Shown piece after piece: positions 34,274 to 42,485 of a DNA stretch of 64,000 bases. The notes under the pieces were generated by a model. That model was not told the origin of the DNA and did no database searches. It saw only the letters and a program-made list of their open reading frames with translations. The DNA is from Acidiferrum sp963771295 (GTDB taxonomy: Bacteria > Acidobacteriota > Terriglobia > Acidiferrales > UBA7541): contig CAVYTB010000010.1 in the NCBI GenBank assembly GCA_963771295.1, positions 128,038-192,037 on the forward strand. The letters are read 5' to 3'. The first letter of the stretch is position 1. Every line of letters begins with the position of its first letter. Position numbers and translations under genes: made by a program.

Positions 34274-36928
34274 ATGAAAATTAATTGGCTGGCCTGCTTC
34301 TTCCTGGGCGCGGCGCTGTGCCCCGCTGCACCCGCGCAACAAGCCCCTGCAGCGTGCAAAAATCCGAAGCTGCCCATCGAGCAGCGCGTCGACGATCTAC
34401 TCTCACGCATGACGCTTGAAGAAAAAATTTCGCAGCTCGGACATACCGCCGCTGCCGTCTCTCGTTTAGGAATTCCTGAATACAACTGGTGGAACGAAGG
34501 GCTGCACGGAGTGGCTCGCGCCGGTGAAGCAACCGTATTCCCGCAGGCGATCGGCTTGGCAGCCACTTTCGATGAGCCTCTGATGCACCAGATCGCCGAC
34601 GTGATCAGCACGGAGTTTCGCGCCAAATATGTCCAGACCGTGCATGCGGATGGCTCTTCTGACTGGTATCGCGGGCTCACCGTATGGTCGCCTAACATTA
34701 ATATTTTCCGGGATCCGCGGTGGGGACGCGGCCAGGAAACATATGGTGAGGATCCTTACCTGACGGCACGGTTGGGCGTCGCTTTTGTGACCGGCTTGCA
34801 GGGAAACGAGCCCAACTACCTGAAAACCGTCGCTACACCCAAGCATTTCGCAGTGCATAGCGGCCCGGAGTCCACGCGGCACACGGTGGATGTTCAGGCT
34901 TCCCGGCACGACATGGAGGACACCTATTTGCCGGCGTTTCGCGCAACGGTAATCGAAGGCAAAGCGGAATCCGTGATGTGCTCTTATAACTCTCTGAATG
35001 GCCAGCCCGCTTGCGCAAATGTCGCGCTGCTGCAGGAACATCTGCGTCGCGATTGGGGCTTTCGAGGCTACGTGGTTTCCGATTGTGGAGCGGCCACAGA
35101 CATTTTTGGTGGGCACCGCTTCGCGACTACGCCGGAACAAGGCGTGGCCGTGGCATTCAAGGCTGGCATGGACCTGATCTGCGGCGACTACCGCAATCAC
35201 ATGAGCACCGAACGGGCGGCGATCCTTGGTGCTGTTCATCAGGGGCTGCTCGCGGAAGCCGACATCGATCAGGCTCTACGGCGATTGTTCACGGCGCGTT
35301 TCCGGCTTGGCTTGTCTGATCCGCCGGCTTCCGGGCCGTATTCACGTATAAGCCCGGCGGAAAACGATAACGAAGCGCACCGGCAACTGGCTCTTCGTGC
35401 GGCGCAAGAAGCCATCGTTCTCTTAAAGAATAAGGATAACTTTCTCCCCCTGAAGCGCGCACCTGAGAAGATCGCGGTGATCGGCCCCAACGCCGACGAC
35501 CTGGACGCCTTGGTGGGCAACTACAACGGCACGCCGTCCAAGCCGGTGACGATTCTGGAGGGTCTTCGTAAACGGTACCCCAGCTCGAAAATTGTGTACG
35601 TCGAGGGCACGGGTTTGGTGGGTCTAGTCATCAAGGCGATTCCACACAGCGCGCTTTGCACCGACGCGTCCTGCAAAGAGCACGGGCTGCGGGCGGACTA
35701 CTTTGCGAACATGACTTTGCAAGGAACGCCCACAATTACTCGCACCGACGACGCCGTCGATTTTGCCTGGGGCGACACCGGCATTTCGCCGCAATTGTTG
35801 AAGAATTATTCGGTGCGCTGGACCGGCGCCCTGACGCCGCCAGAAACCGGCGAGTACTTAATCGGATTTACGGGTCAAGACGGCTACCGGCTTTGGCTCG
35901 ACGGCAATCTGGTGATCGAGGATTGGAACATTCACCACCCCGCTTCCACGTTGACCAAAAAAATCCATCTGGAAAAAGATCATCGCTACGCGATCAAAAT
36001 TGAATATTTCCAGAATATACGCAGTTCCGAGGCGCGATTCGTCTGGAGTCTGCCGGACCATGGCGGACAGGAAGTGGCCAGTGCGGCACAGGATGCCGAC
36101 CTGGTGGTGGCGGTGCTTGGCCTTTCGCCGCGAATTGAGGGCGAAGAGATGAAAGTCGACGCCGAGGGATTTGGCGGTGGCGACCGCACGCGGATTGATC
36201 TGCCCGCGCCACAAGAAAAGCTTCTGGAGCGCGTTCATGCTGTGGGTAAGCCCACGGTTCTGTTGCTGATGAATGGCAGCGCGCTGGCCGTGAACTGGGC
36301 CGAGGAACACATCTCCGCGATTGTCGAGGCCTGGTACCCGGGTGAAGAAGGCGGCACCGCAGTTGCCCAGGCGCTTGCTGGAGACTTCAGTCCCGCTGGC
36401 CGGCTGCCGGTAACATTCTATAAGTCCACCGACCAACTGCCGGCGTTCGAGGACTACTCGATGGCCAAGCGCACGTACCGCTATTTTGGCGGCGAGCCGC
36501 TTTATCCCTTTGGCTATGGCCTGAGCTATACCTCGTTTCGTTATGACAATCCACGTGTCGACGCTGCTGGGCTTTCCTCCAATCATTCGGTAACCGTATC
36601 GGTGGATGTTACGAACAGCGGCGCGATGGCTGGGGATGAGGTGGTGCAACTTTATCTCACACATTCCGGCATTGCCGGCGCTCCGCTTCGTGCGCTGCAG
36701 GGATTTCAACGCATTCATCTCGATCGTGGCGAGAAAAAGACTGTGGTCTTCACCCTTCGGGACCGCGAATTGAACGTGGTGGACGATGCGGGGCGGCACC
36801 GCATCCTGCCCGGCAAGGTGGAACTGTGGATTGGCGGGGGCCAGCCAACAACGAGGGCGGGCCTGGCGAAGACCGCAGGCGCATCCAGCCAATTCACGAT
36901 CACGCAAGAAGCTACGCTGCCGGACTAA
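34274..36928 (+). CDS. Glycoside hydrolase family 3 beta-xylosidase/beta-glucosidase with PA14 insert, exported
   Basis: This 884-residue protein has a signal peptide (MKINWLACFFLG, ending in APAQQ), a GH3 N-terminal TIM barrel (LLSRMTLEEKISQLG; NINIFRDPRWGRGQETYGEDP; KHFAVHSGPESTRH), and the nucleophile Asp270 in YVVSDCGAA. The GH3 C-terminal sandwich follows (NKDNFLPLK, AVIGPNAD), interrupted by a PA14 domain (about residues 455-600, GLRADYF, GEYLIGFTGQDGYRLWLDG), and then a fibronectin-III-like end (PFGYGLSYTSF). The SDC form of the nucleophile motif and close similarity to plant-type xylosidases suggest beta-xylosidase activity; beta-glucosidase is possible. It probably trims oligosaccharides in the periplasm. 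xylA follows in the same direction, so xylose is the likely product. Confidence 0.92.
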   Translation: MKINWLACFFLGAALCPAAPAQQAPAACKNPKLPIEQRVDDLLSRMTLEEKISQLGHTAAAVSRLGIPEYNWWNEGLHGVARAGEATVFPQAIGLAATFDEPLMHQIADVISTEFRAKYVQTVHADGSSDWYRGLTVWSPNINIFRDPRWGRGQETYGEDPYLTARLGVAFVTGLQGNEPNYLKTVATPKHFAVHSGPESTRHTVDVQASRHDMEDTYLPAFRATVIEGKAESVMCSYNSLNGQPACANVALLQEHLRRDWGFRGYVVSDCGAATDIFGGHRFATTPEQGVAVAFKAGMDLICGDYRNHMSTERAAILGAVHQGLLAEADIDQALRRLFTARFRLGLSDPPASGPYSRISPAENDNEAHRQLALRAAQEAIVLLKNKDNFLPLKRAPEKIAVIGPNADDLDALVGNYNGTPSKPVTILEGLRKRYPSSKIVYVEGTGLVGLVIKAIPHSALCTDASCKEHGLRADYFANMTLQGTPTITRTDDAVDFAWGDTGISPQLLKNYSVRWTGALTPPETGEYLIGFTGQDGYRLWLDGNLVIEDWNIHHPASTLTKKIHLEKDHRYAIKIEYFQNIRSSEARFVWSLPDHGGQEVASAAQDADLVVAVLGLSPRIEGEEMKVDAEGFGGGDRTRIDLPAPQEKLLERVHAVGKPTVLLLMNGSALAVNWAEEHISAIVEAWYPGEEGGTAVAQALAGDFSPAGRLPVTFYKSTDQLPAFEDYSMAKRTYRYFGGEPLYPFGYGLSYTSFRYDNPRVDAAGLSSNHSVTVSVDVTNSGAMAGDEVVQLYLTHSGIAGAPLRALQGFQRIHLDRGEKKTVVFTLRDRELNVVDDAGRHRILPGKVELWIGGGQPTTRAGLAKTAGASSQFTITQEATLPD

Positions 36929-36992
36929 ACCGCTTTCGAACCGGCGGTTGCAATCTCGCTGCCGGATGTTACTATGGGCCTGACGTTAACGT
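36928..36992 (+). other. Inverted repeats after the GH3 gene
   Basis: AACCGC (36928-36933) pairs with GCGGTT (36944-36949) right at the GH3 stop codon; no T-run follows. ACGTTAACGT (36983-36992) is a separate perfect palindrome in front of xylA that could be an operator. The gap 36929-37154 contains no gene. Confidence 0.35.
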
Positions 36993-37154
36993 ACACGTCG
37001 CAGAATTACTCGAATGTTCTTTTGTGCTGGCGGTTCCCGAGGGCTTTTTGATGTACCTGCGTGAACTCCCTCCTTCGGGAATTCCTCATCGCTCCAAATT
37101 CATTTCCAGTCGTTTCAGATGAGCGTCGTTAAATTCACCCAGCGAGGAAATTCC

Positions 37155-38327
37155 ATGAGCCCAAGCAATGCATACCAACCAAAACCGGCCGACAAGTTTT
37201 CTTTTGGACTTTGGACGCTGGGCAACCGCGGGCGAGATCCTTTCGGCGATGTGGTGCGGCCCGTACTGCCGCCGACGGAGATCGTAGCCATTCTTGGTGA
37301 GATCGGAGCCTGGGGCGTCAATCTGCACGACAACGACCTGGTGCCCATTGACGCGACTCCTGCGGAACGCGACGCAATTGTGCGCGAATTCAAGAAAGCC
37401 TGCAAAGAGCACGGTATCGTCGTGCCCATGGCCACGGTGTCGCTCTTCTTTCATCCAGTTTTTCGCGACGGCGCTTTTACCGCCAACGACCCGGAAGTAC
37501 GCGCCTATGCGTTGCAGAAGACCATGCGCGCGATGGATCTGGGAGCGGAACTGGGCGCGAAGATTTTTGTGTTGTGGGGCGGCCGCGAAGGCACTGAGAC
37601 CGATGCATGCCGCCGCGCCGATGATGCCGTTCGACGCTTGCGCGACGCCGTCAATTATCTTTGCGAATACAGCATCGAGCGCGGCTACGGTTACAAATTT
37701 GCCATGGAGGCGAAACCGAACGAACCGCGCGCGGACATTTATATGGCAACGACTGGCCACTACCTGGGCTTCATCCCCACTCTGGTGCACCCCGAAATGG
37801 TTGGCGTGAATCCAGAGGTAGCGCACGAGCAGATGGCCGGGCTGAACTTTATGCATGGCGTGGCGCAAGCGTGGGAAGCGGGCAAACTGTTTCACATTGA
37901 CCTGAACGATCAAATGCCCGGTCGTTATGACCAGGATTTACGCTTTGCCTCCGCCAATCCAAAATCGGCGTTCTGGTTGGTGAAGTTTCTGGAAGACGTG
38001 CGTTACGACGGCCCGCGCCATTTCGATGCGCACGCGTATCGCACCGAGGACGGCGAGGGAGTGAAGGATTTTGCCCGCGGCTGCATGCGGAATTACCTCA
38101 TCTTGAAAGAAAAAGCCGCGCGCTGGAATCAGGACAAGGAAATTCAGACCATCCTGAAGGATATCTCCACGACGAAAAATGCCATTCCGCCGGTCGACAA
38201 ATATTCCAAGAAAGGCGCCGCAGGCCTGCTGGCCCACGCGTTTGACAAGGACGCCATGATGAAGAAACGGCTGCCCTACGAGCGCCTCGACCAGTTAACC
38301 ATCGACATTTTGCTCGGCGCCCGATAA
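37155..38327 (+). CDS. xylA: Xylose isomerase
   Basis: This 390-residue TIM-barrel enzyme converts D-xylose to D-xylulose in the cytoplasm with two divalent metals. Motifs: FSFGLWTLGNRGRDPFG at the N-terminus, the catalytic His in GVNLHDNDLVP, VLWGGREG, FAMEAKPNEPR (metal Glu and Lys) and LVHPEMVG (metal His), then FHIDLNDQ. The length and N-terminus fit the shorter, actinobacterial-like class. ATG 37155 has GAGGAAA six bases upstream; an in-frame ATG at 37119 lacks a site. With the GH3 enzyme upstream it forms a xyloside-to-xylulose path; no xylulokinase is in the window. Confidence 0.95.
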   Translation: MSPSNAYQPKPADKFSFGLWTLGNRGRDPFGDVVRPVLPPTEIVAILGEIGAWGVNLHDNDLVPIDATPAERDAIVREFKKACKEHGIVVPMATVSLFFHPVFRDGAFTANDPEVRAYALQKTMRAMDLGAELGAKIFVLWGGREGTETDACRRADDAVRRLRDAVNYLCEYSIERGYGYKFAMEAKPNEPRADIYMATTGHYLGFIPTLVHPEMVGVNPEVAHEQMAGLNFMHGVAQAWEAGKLFHIDLNDQMPGRYDQDLRFASANPKSAFWLVKFLEDVRYDGPRHFDAHAYRTEDGEGVKDFARGCMRNYLILKEKAARWNQDKEIQTILKDISTTKNAIPPVDKYSKKGAAGLLAHAFDKDAMMKKRLPYERLDQLTIDILLGAR

Positions 38328-38410
38328 ATCATCTTCACGCTTCGGCCGCTGCTCCGGCGCTGCGCTCGAATTGGCATGAATTCTCGATCCGACTGCGTTA
38401 CGATCTGGCC

Positions 38411-39271
38411 ATGCCTCTCTCAAGCGTTTCGCGTCGCACCTTTCTCGCCTATTCCGCAATCCTTCCGTGGGCATTGAAAGCCCACGCCGCCAGTTCCATT
38501 CCCGTCGGGCTGGAACTTTATTCCGTTCGCGGCGAACTCCAAAAGGATCCCCAGGGCACGGTGCGCGCCGTAGCCAAGATGGGTTACCAGGGCGTGGAAT
38601 TCTACGCGCCATATTTCGAGTGGACGGAAAGCCAGACGAAGGATATGAAAAAGCTGCTGGACGATCTGGGAATCCGATGCTTTTCAACCCACAACGACAG
38701 CGCGTACTTCAGCAAAGAAAAACTCCCTAAGGCGCGCGATTACAATTTAATTCTGGGCAGCAAATATGTGGTGATGGCTTCGGCGCAACCCAAGCCCGGC
38801 ATCGACGGCTGGAAGGAAGTGGCCGACACTTTGAACTCCGCGGCCGAGCAACTTGCGCCATCGGGATTGAAGTCCGGCTACCACAATCACCAACTGGAGT
38901 TCACGCCTGCTGCGGACCTTCCGATGAAGGAGCGGCCAATCGAGTTCCTCGCGAAGAACACAAAGCCAACGGTCATGTTGCAATTAGATGTTGGCACCTG
39001 CATTGAGGCGGGATCGGACCCGGTCGCCTGGATTCGCGCGAACCCCGGCAGAATTCGCTCGTTGCATTGCAAGGATTGGTCGCCAGATGCCGCAAAGGGA
39101 TATAAGGTTCTGTTTGGCGAAGGCGTGGCGGATTGGAAGAGCATTTTCGCGGCAGCCGAGAGCGTTGGCGGGGCGGAATACTACCTGGTGGAACAAGAAG
39201 GCAGCCGCTTCTCCGAACTAGAGACGGCGCAAAAGTGTCTTGCGGAGTTTCGCGCCAAGCATTCGACTTGA
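38411..39271 (+). CDS. Tat-exported sugar phosphate isomerase/epimerase-like TIM-barrel protein
   Basis: This 286-residue protein has a Tat signal (SVSRRTFLAYSAILPWALKAHA) and a xylose-isomerase-like AP-endonuclease-2 fold (VGLELYSVRGELQKDPQGT; GYHNHQLEF with metal His; QLDVGTCIEAG; HCKDW; YYLVEQEGS with metal Glu). Relatives act as isomerases or epimerases or inosose dehydratase-like enzymes on sugars or inositols. The Tat signal puts this one in the periplasm, folded with its metal. It lies 83 bases after xylA and faces a Gfo/Idh/MocA oxidoreductase, a common pairing for oxidised sugar catabolism. The substrate cannot be told. Confidence 0.82.
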   Translation: MPLSSVSRRTFLAYSAILPWALKAHAASSIPVGLELYSVRGELQKDPQGTVRAVAKMGYQGVEFYAPYFEWTESQTKDMKKLLDDLGIRCFSTHNDSAYFSKEKLPKARDYNLILGSKYVVMASAQPKPGIDGWKEVADTLNSAAEQLAPSGLKSGYHNHQLEFTPAADLPMKERPIEFLAKNTKPTVMLQLDVGTCIEAGSDPVAWIRANPGRIRSLHCKDWSPDAAKGYKVLFGEGVADWKSIFAAAESVGGAEYYLVEQEGSRFSELETAQKCLAEFRAKHST

Positions 39272-39299
39272 TCTTTCGCGCAACTCCCGCCGCAGCCCG

Positions 39300-40625
39300 T
39301 CAGGCGTGATCCACGATCGTCTCGGTCGCCGCATCCCAATACTGTTTTTTGCCCGACCAGTAGGATTCCGTGGCCATCATGCACGCCACCGAGTGCGCAA
39401 ATCCATCATGCACCGTGCGATTAGGCTGCTGGCGCGAACGAATGCAATCGAACCAGTTCGCCATGTGCTCCGTTGACATGTCGTCCATTCCCATGGGAGG
39501 AAGGGCGGTTTGTCCCGGCAGCAGCACATATTTGGAAGCACGCTGATCGTCGATGTCGGCATTGTCTTCGTGATTGCCTTTTTCTTGCGTCACTTGATAA
39601 CGCGGACTTCCCTCTCCGCCGACGTTGGTCAGCGTCGCCTTTTTCCCCATGTAGCGCGTGAAGCTTGGCGAATCGTTACCAAAACTGGTTGAGTAGCTGA
39701 CCAGGAAGCCCTTGGGATATTCCAGCAGCGCCTGGAAGGTGTCGGCATTTTCGCGGCCATCGTGCCAGGCAAAGATGCCGCCATTTGCAACCACCGACCG
39801 CGGAAAATTATCGTTCATGAACCAATGCACCAGATCGGTGGCGTGGCTCATCCACTGATCCGGAATGCCGCTGGAAAATTCCTTGTACAAACGGAATTCG
39901 CAATAAACTTTCGGATCGAATGGGCGATACGGCTTGGTCATCAGCCATTTGCTCCAGTCGGTGTCCTGTTCGCGTAGCTGATTCGTTTGCGGACGTCCAC
40001 GCCACCGCGGACCGTGGTAATTCCAGACAATCTCCACCTTGCTGATGTCTCCCAACGCGCCGCTATGCACCAGCTCGCACGCGGCGATGGGGTAAGGCTC
40101 GCTGCGGTGCTGCGTGCCGACCTGCACGATGCGATTGTTTTTCGTTACCGCGTCGCGAGCGGCCTTGGCTTCTGCCAGCACATTGCCCATGGGCTTTTCG
40201 ACGTACGCGTCCTTGCCGGCCTCTGCCGCCATTTTCAGGATGGGCGAGTGCGAATGTTCGGGCGTGGAGATCAGCACTGCGTCCACATCTTTCAGCGCCA
40301 GCACCTCTTCCACGTACTGATAATCCCGCGGCGCGCGGCCGTTGTATTTTGTATTCGCCGCAACAGCTTTCTCGCGGTTCGTGCGCCACAGATCGCACAC
40401 CGTGGTCATTTCCACGTTGTGGCTGGTCTTCAATTGGGAAGCGATAATGTCCAGCTCTTCGCCGCGCATGCCGATCCCAATGTGGCACAGCGAAATCCGG
40501 TCGTTCGCGCCGGGAATTCTGCTGTAGGAAAGAGCTGTGCCCGCAAATGCCGCTCCTCCGGCGAGCAACGCGGCCGATTTCGTCAGAAATGCTTTTCGGT
40601 CCATCGTATCTTTCGGGTCGCTCAT
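39300..40625 (-). CDS. Gfo/Idh/MocA-family oxidoreductase with Tat-like N-terminus
   Basis: This 441-residue NAD(P)-dependent oxidoreductase has a Rossmann domain after residue 45 (ISLCHIGIGMRGEEL; VLISTPEHSH; YVEKPMGN with the catalytic EKP lysine) and the usual alpha/beta C-terminal domain. The N-terminus MDRKAFLTKSAALLAGGAAF looks like a Tat signal with an R-K pair instead of R-R. Such exported members are frequent in Acidobacteriota and Planctomycetes. ATG 40625 is preceded by GGGAGGGG; a second ATG seven codons on is possible. It is convergent with the isomerase-like gene (stops 28 bases apart). It probably oxidises a sugar or glycoside; the substrate is unknown. Confidence 0.87.
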   Translation of the reverse strand: MSDPKDTMDRKAFLTKSAALLAGGAAFAGTALSYSRIPGANDRISLCHIGIGMRGEELDIIASQLKTSHNVEMTTVCDLWRTNREKAVAANTKYNGRAPRDYQYVEEVLALKDVDAVLISTPEHSHSPILKMAAEAGKDAYVEKPMGNVLAEAKAARDAVTKNNRIVQVGTQHRSEPYPIAACELVHSGALGDISKVEIVWNYHGPRWRGRPQTNQLREQDTDWSKWLMTKPYRPFDPKVYCEFRLYKEFSSGIPDQWMSHATDLVHWFMNDNFPRSVVANGGIFAWHDGRENADTFQALLEYPKGFLVSYSTSFGNDSPSFTRYMGKKATLTNVGGEGSPRYQVTQEKGNHEDNADIDDQRASKYVLLPGQTALPPMGMDDMSTEHMANWFDCIRSRQQPNRTVHDGFAHSVACMMATESYWSGKKQYWDAATETIVDHA

Positions 40626-40775
40626 TTCCCCTCCCACAATTCCCGTTCAAACGGCCGGGCACGCGCACGTCGCGGCAGTGGCTTGCGGCTAATGCAATAA
40701 AATGTCGCGTGGGAAGAGAACATCACGCGGCTGGTATGATGTCAAGGCACTAAAAGCCATCGAGGACTTTTGCAG

Positions 40776-41540
40776 ATGATCATTCGCGTATTTGACGACG
40801 ATAATTCTCTGGCAGCAGCGGCAGCTGCCCAGGCCGCGAGGGCCATGCGCTCGGCGATTGATCTTCGTGGGCACGCCCGCATTGTCGCCGCCACTGGCGC
40901 ATCGCAGTTCGCGTTTCTCGAAGCACTCACCGCAACTCCCGGCATCGACTGGAAGCGCGTGGAGATGTTTCATCTGGACGAATATATCGGCCTGCCGATG
41001 AGTCATGCTGCAAGCTTCGGCAAATATCTTCAGGAGCGGCTGGTTGACAAAACCGGGATCACCAACTGTCATCTGCTGAAGGGCGACGCAAACCCCGACG
41101 AAGTCATCCGCGTTACCAGCGAGGCCATTCTGCAATCGCCCATCGATGTTGCGTTCGTCGGCATCGGCGAAAATGGCCATCTCGCGTTCAACGATCCGCC
41201 CGCCAATTTTGAAACCGAGGCTCCGTACATCATCGTGCGGCTCGACGAAGCATGCCGCCGCCAACAGGTTGTCGAAGGATGGTTTGAAAGTATTTCAGCC
41301 GTTCCCGAGCGTGCAATTTCCATGTCCATCCGGCAGATTCTGAAGGCCAGGGAAATTATTTGCGTTGTGCCCGATGCCCGCAAAGCGGCGGCGGTTCAAG
41401 CCTGCCTCGAAGGTGACGTCAGCCCCAAGGCGCCCGCTTCGATTTTGCGGAGCCATGCGAATACCACCATTTATCTCGATCGCAGTTCAGCAGCATTGCT
41501 GGCGGCGAACACGCTTTCTGCGTTCGCCGCATCATCTTGA
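40776..41540 (+). CDS. nagB: Glucosamine-6-phosphate deaminase/isomerase
   Basis: This 254-residue NagB-family enzyme converts glucosamine-6-phosphate to fructose-6-phosphate and ammonia. Motifs: ATGASQFAFLEAL (phosphate loop), FHLDEYIGL, and GIGENGHLAFNDPPA containing the catalytic His. An Asn stands where the E. coli enzyme has Asp before GH, a change seen in normal relatives. ATG 40776 has GAGGA nine bases upstream; a TTG two codons earlier is too close to it. It is divergent from the oxidoreductase gene with a 150-base spacer. It completes a carbohydrate region, here for amino sugars. Confidence 0.92.
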   Translation: MIIRVFDDDNSLAAAAAAQAARAMRSAIDLRGHARIVAATGASQFAFLEALTATPGIDWKRVEMFHLDEYIGLPMSHAASFGKYLQERLVDKTGITNCHLLKGDANPDEVIRVTSEAILQSPIDVAFVGIGENGHLAFNDPPANFETEAPYIIVRLDEACRRQQVVEGWFESISAVPERAISMSIRQILKAREIICVVPDARKAAAVQACLEGDVSPKAPASILRSHANTTIYLDRSSAALLAANTLSAFAASS

Positions 41541-41555
41541 CAGACGCAAGGGAAA

Positions 41556-42275
41556 TCACACATTGCGGTGGACAGGTTTTTTGTCAGTCACGCTCGGAAG
41601 CTGAAACCGATAACCTACGCAGTGCTCTGTCAGGATGAACCGCGGATGCGCCGGGTCTTTCTCGATTTTCTTTCTTAGTTGGTTTATAACCACCCGAAGG
41701 TTCTCGGTTTCTTCTGCGTAATCCGGCCCCCAGACAGCCTGCAGAATTTTCTTAAACGTAAGGGGCTTGCCTTGCCCAATCACGAGAAGACGCAGGACAT
41801 CGAATTCTTTGGGAGTCAGGTGAATTCTGTCGCCGCGAACATCAATGGCCCTCTTTTCGACATCCACGGTCAACTCGGGAGTGTCGATTTTCGGAAGCGG
41901 CTGTTCGGTAGGAGAGCGCCTCAGCGCAGCTCGGACACGGGCTAACAGTTCTCCCATCACGAAGGGCTTCACTACGTAATCGTCCGCTCCGGAATCCAGT
42001 GCATCAATCTTGTCACGTTCCGCGTTGCGGACTGTCACCATGATGATCGGTCCAGCAAAGGACAATCGAATCTTGCGGCAAGCTTCAGGTCCGTTCATGT
42101 CTGGCAGATTGAAATCCAGGAGAACAAGATCCGGACGCTCTCGCAGAACGCGCTCAATGCCTTCCTGGCCGTTCTTCGCATCGACGACGTCATAGCCAGC
42201 ATTCGAGAGGGTTGCTTGCAGGACCCGGCGGATTTGTGGCTCGTCGTCCACCACCAGAATCGTGGGGTTGTTCAT
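41556..42275 (-). CDS. OmpR/KdpE-type response regulator
   Basis: This 239-residue protein has a receiver domain (VVDDEPQIRR; phospho-Asp54 in LLDFNLPDM; KPF) and an OmpR-type winged helix (LTPKEFDVLRLLV; LRVVINQLRKKIEKDP; VGYRFQ). It resembles KdpE by eye, but no kdpD, kdpFABC or other kinase is adjacent, so the symbol is not assigned. It lies downstream of a TonB receptor gene on the same strand (210-base gap) and converges with nagB, with stops 15 bases apart. Confidence 0.9.
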   Translation of the reverse strand: MNNPTILVVDDEPQIRRVLQATLSNAGYDVVDAKNGQEGIERVLRERPDLVLLDFNLPDMNGPEACRKIRLSFAGPIIMVTVRNAERDKIDALDSGADDYVVKPFVMGELLARVRAALRRSPTEQPLPKIDTPELTVDVEKRAIDVRGDRIHLTPKEFDVLRLLVIGQGKPLTFKKILQAVWGPDYAEETENLRVVINQLRKKIEKDPAHPRFILTEHCVGYRFQLPSVTDKKPVHRNV

Positions 42276-42485
42276 GAAGTTGTCGTCTTCCTATGGGCCC
42301 ACAACAAAACGGGCGTGGAGTTTCGTCCAACCGTGAACGGGATTCAAAGAGAGTAACGAACAGGAAGTAAGGAACTGTTCAGGGAGTCCTAAGGAGTTCA
42401 TAAGGGCAAGCGATTCTGGAGACGCTTTCCGGCAGACCTCTCGCCAGGCATCTATCGAAGATCTTTCCGCACTACCGTTGCGGTT

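Noticed and set aside
41150..41190. Asn replacing the catalytic-region Asp in NagB
   Set aside because: The GENGH form occurs in normal members of the family, so it is not evidence of inactivity.
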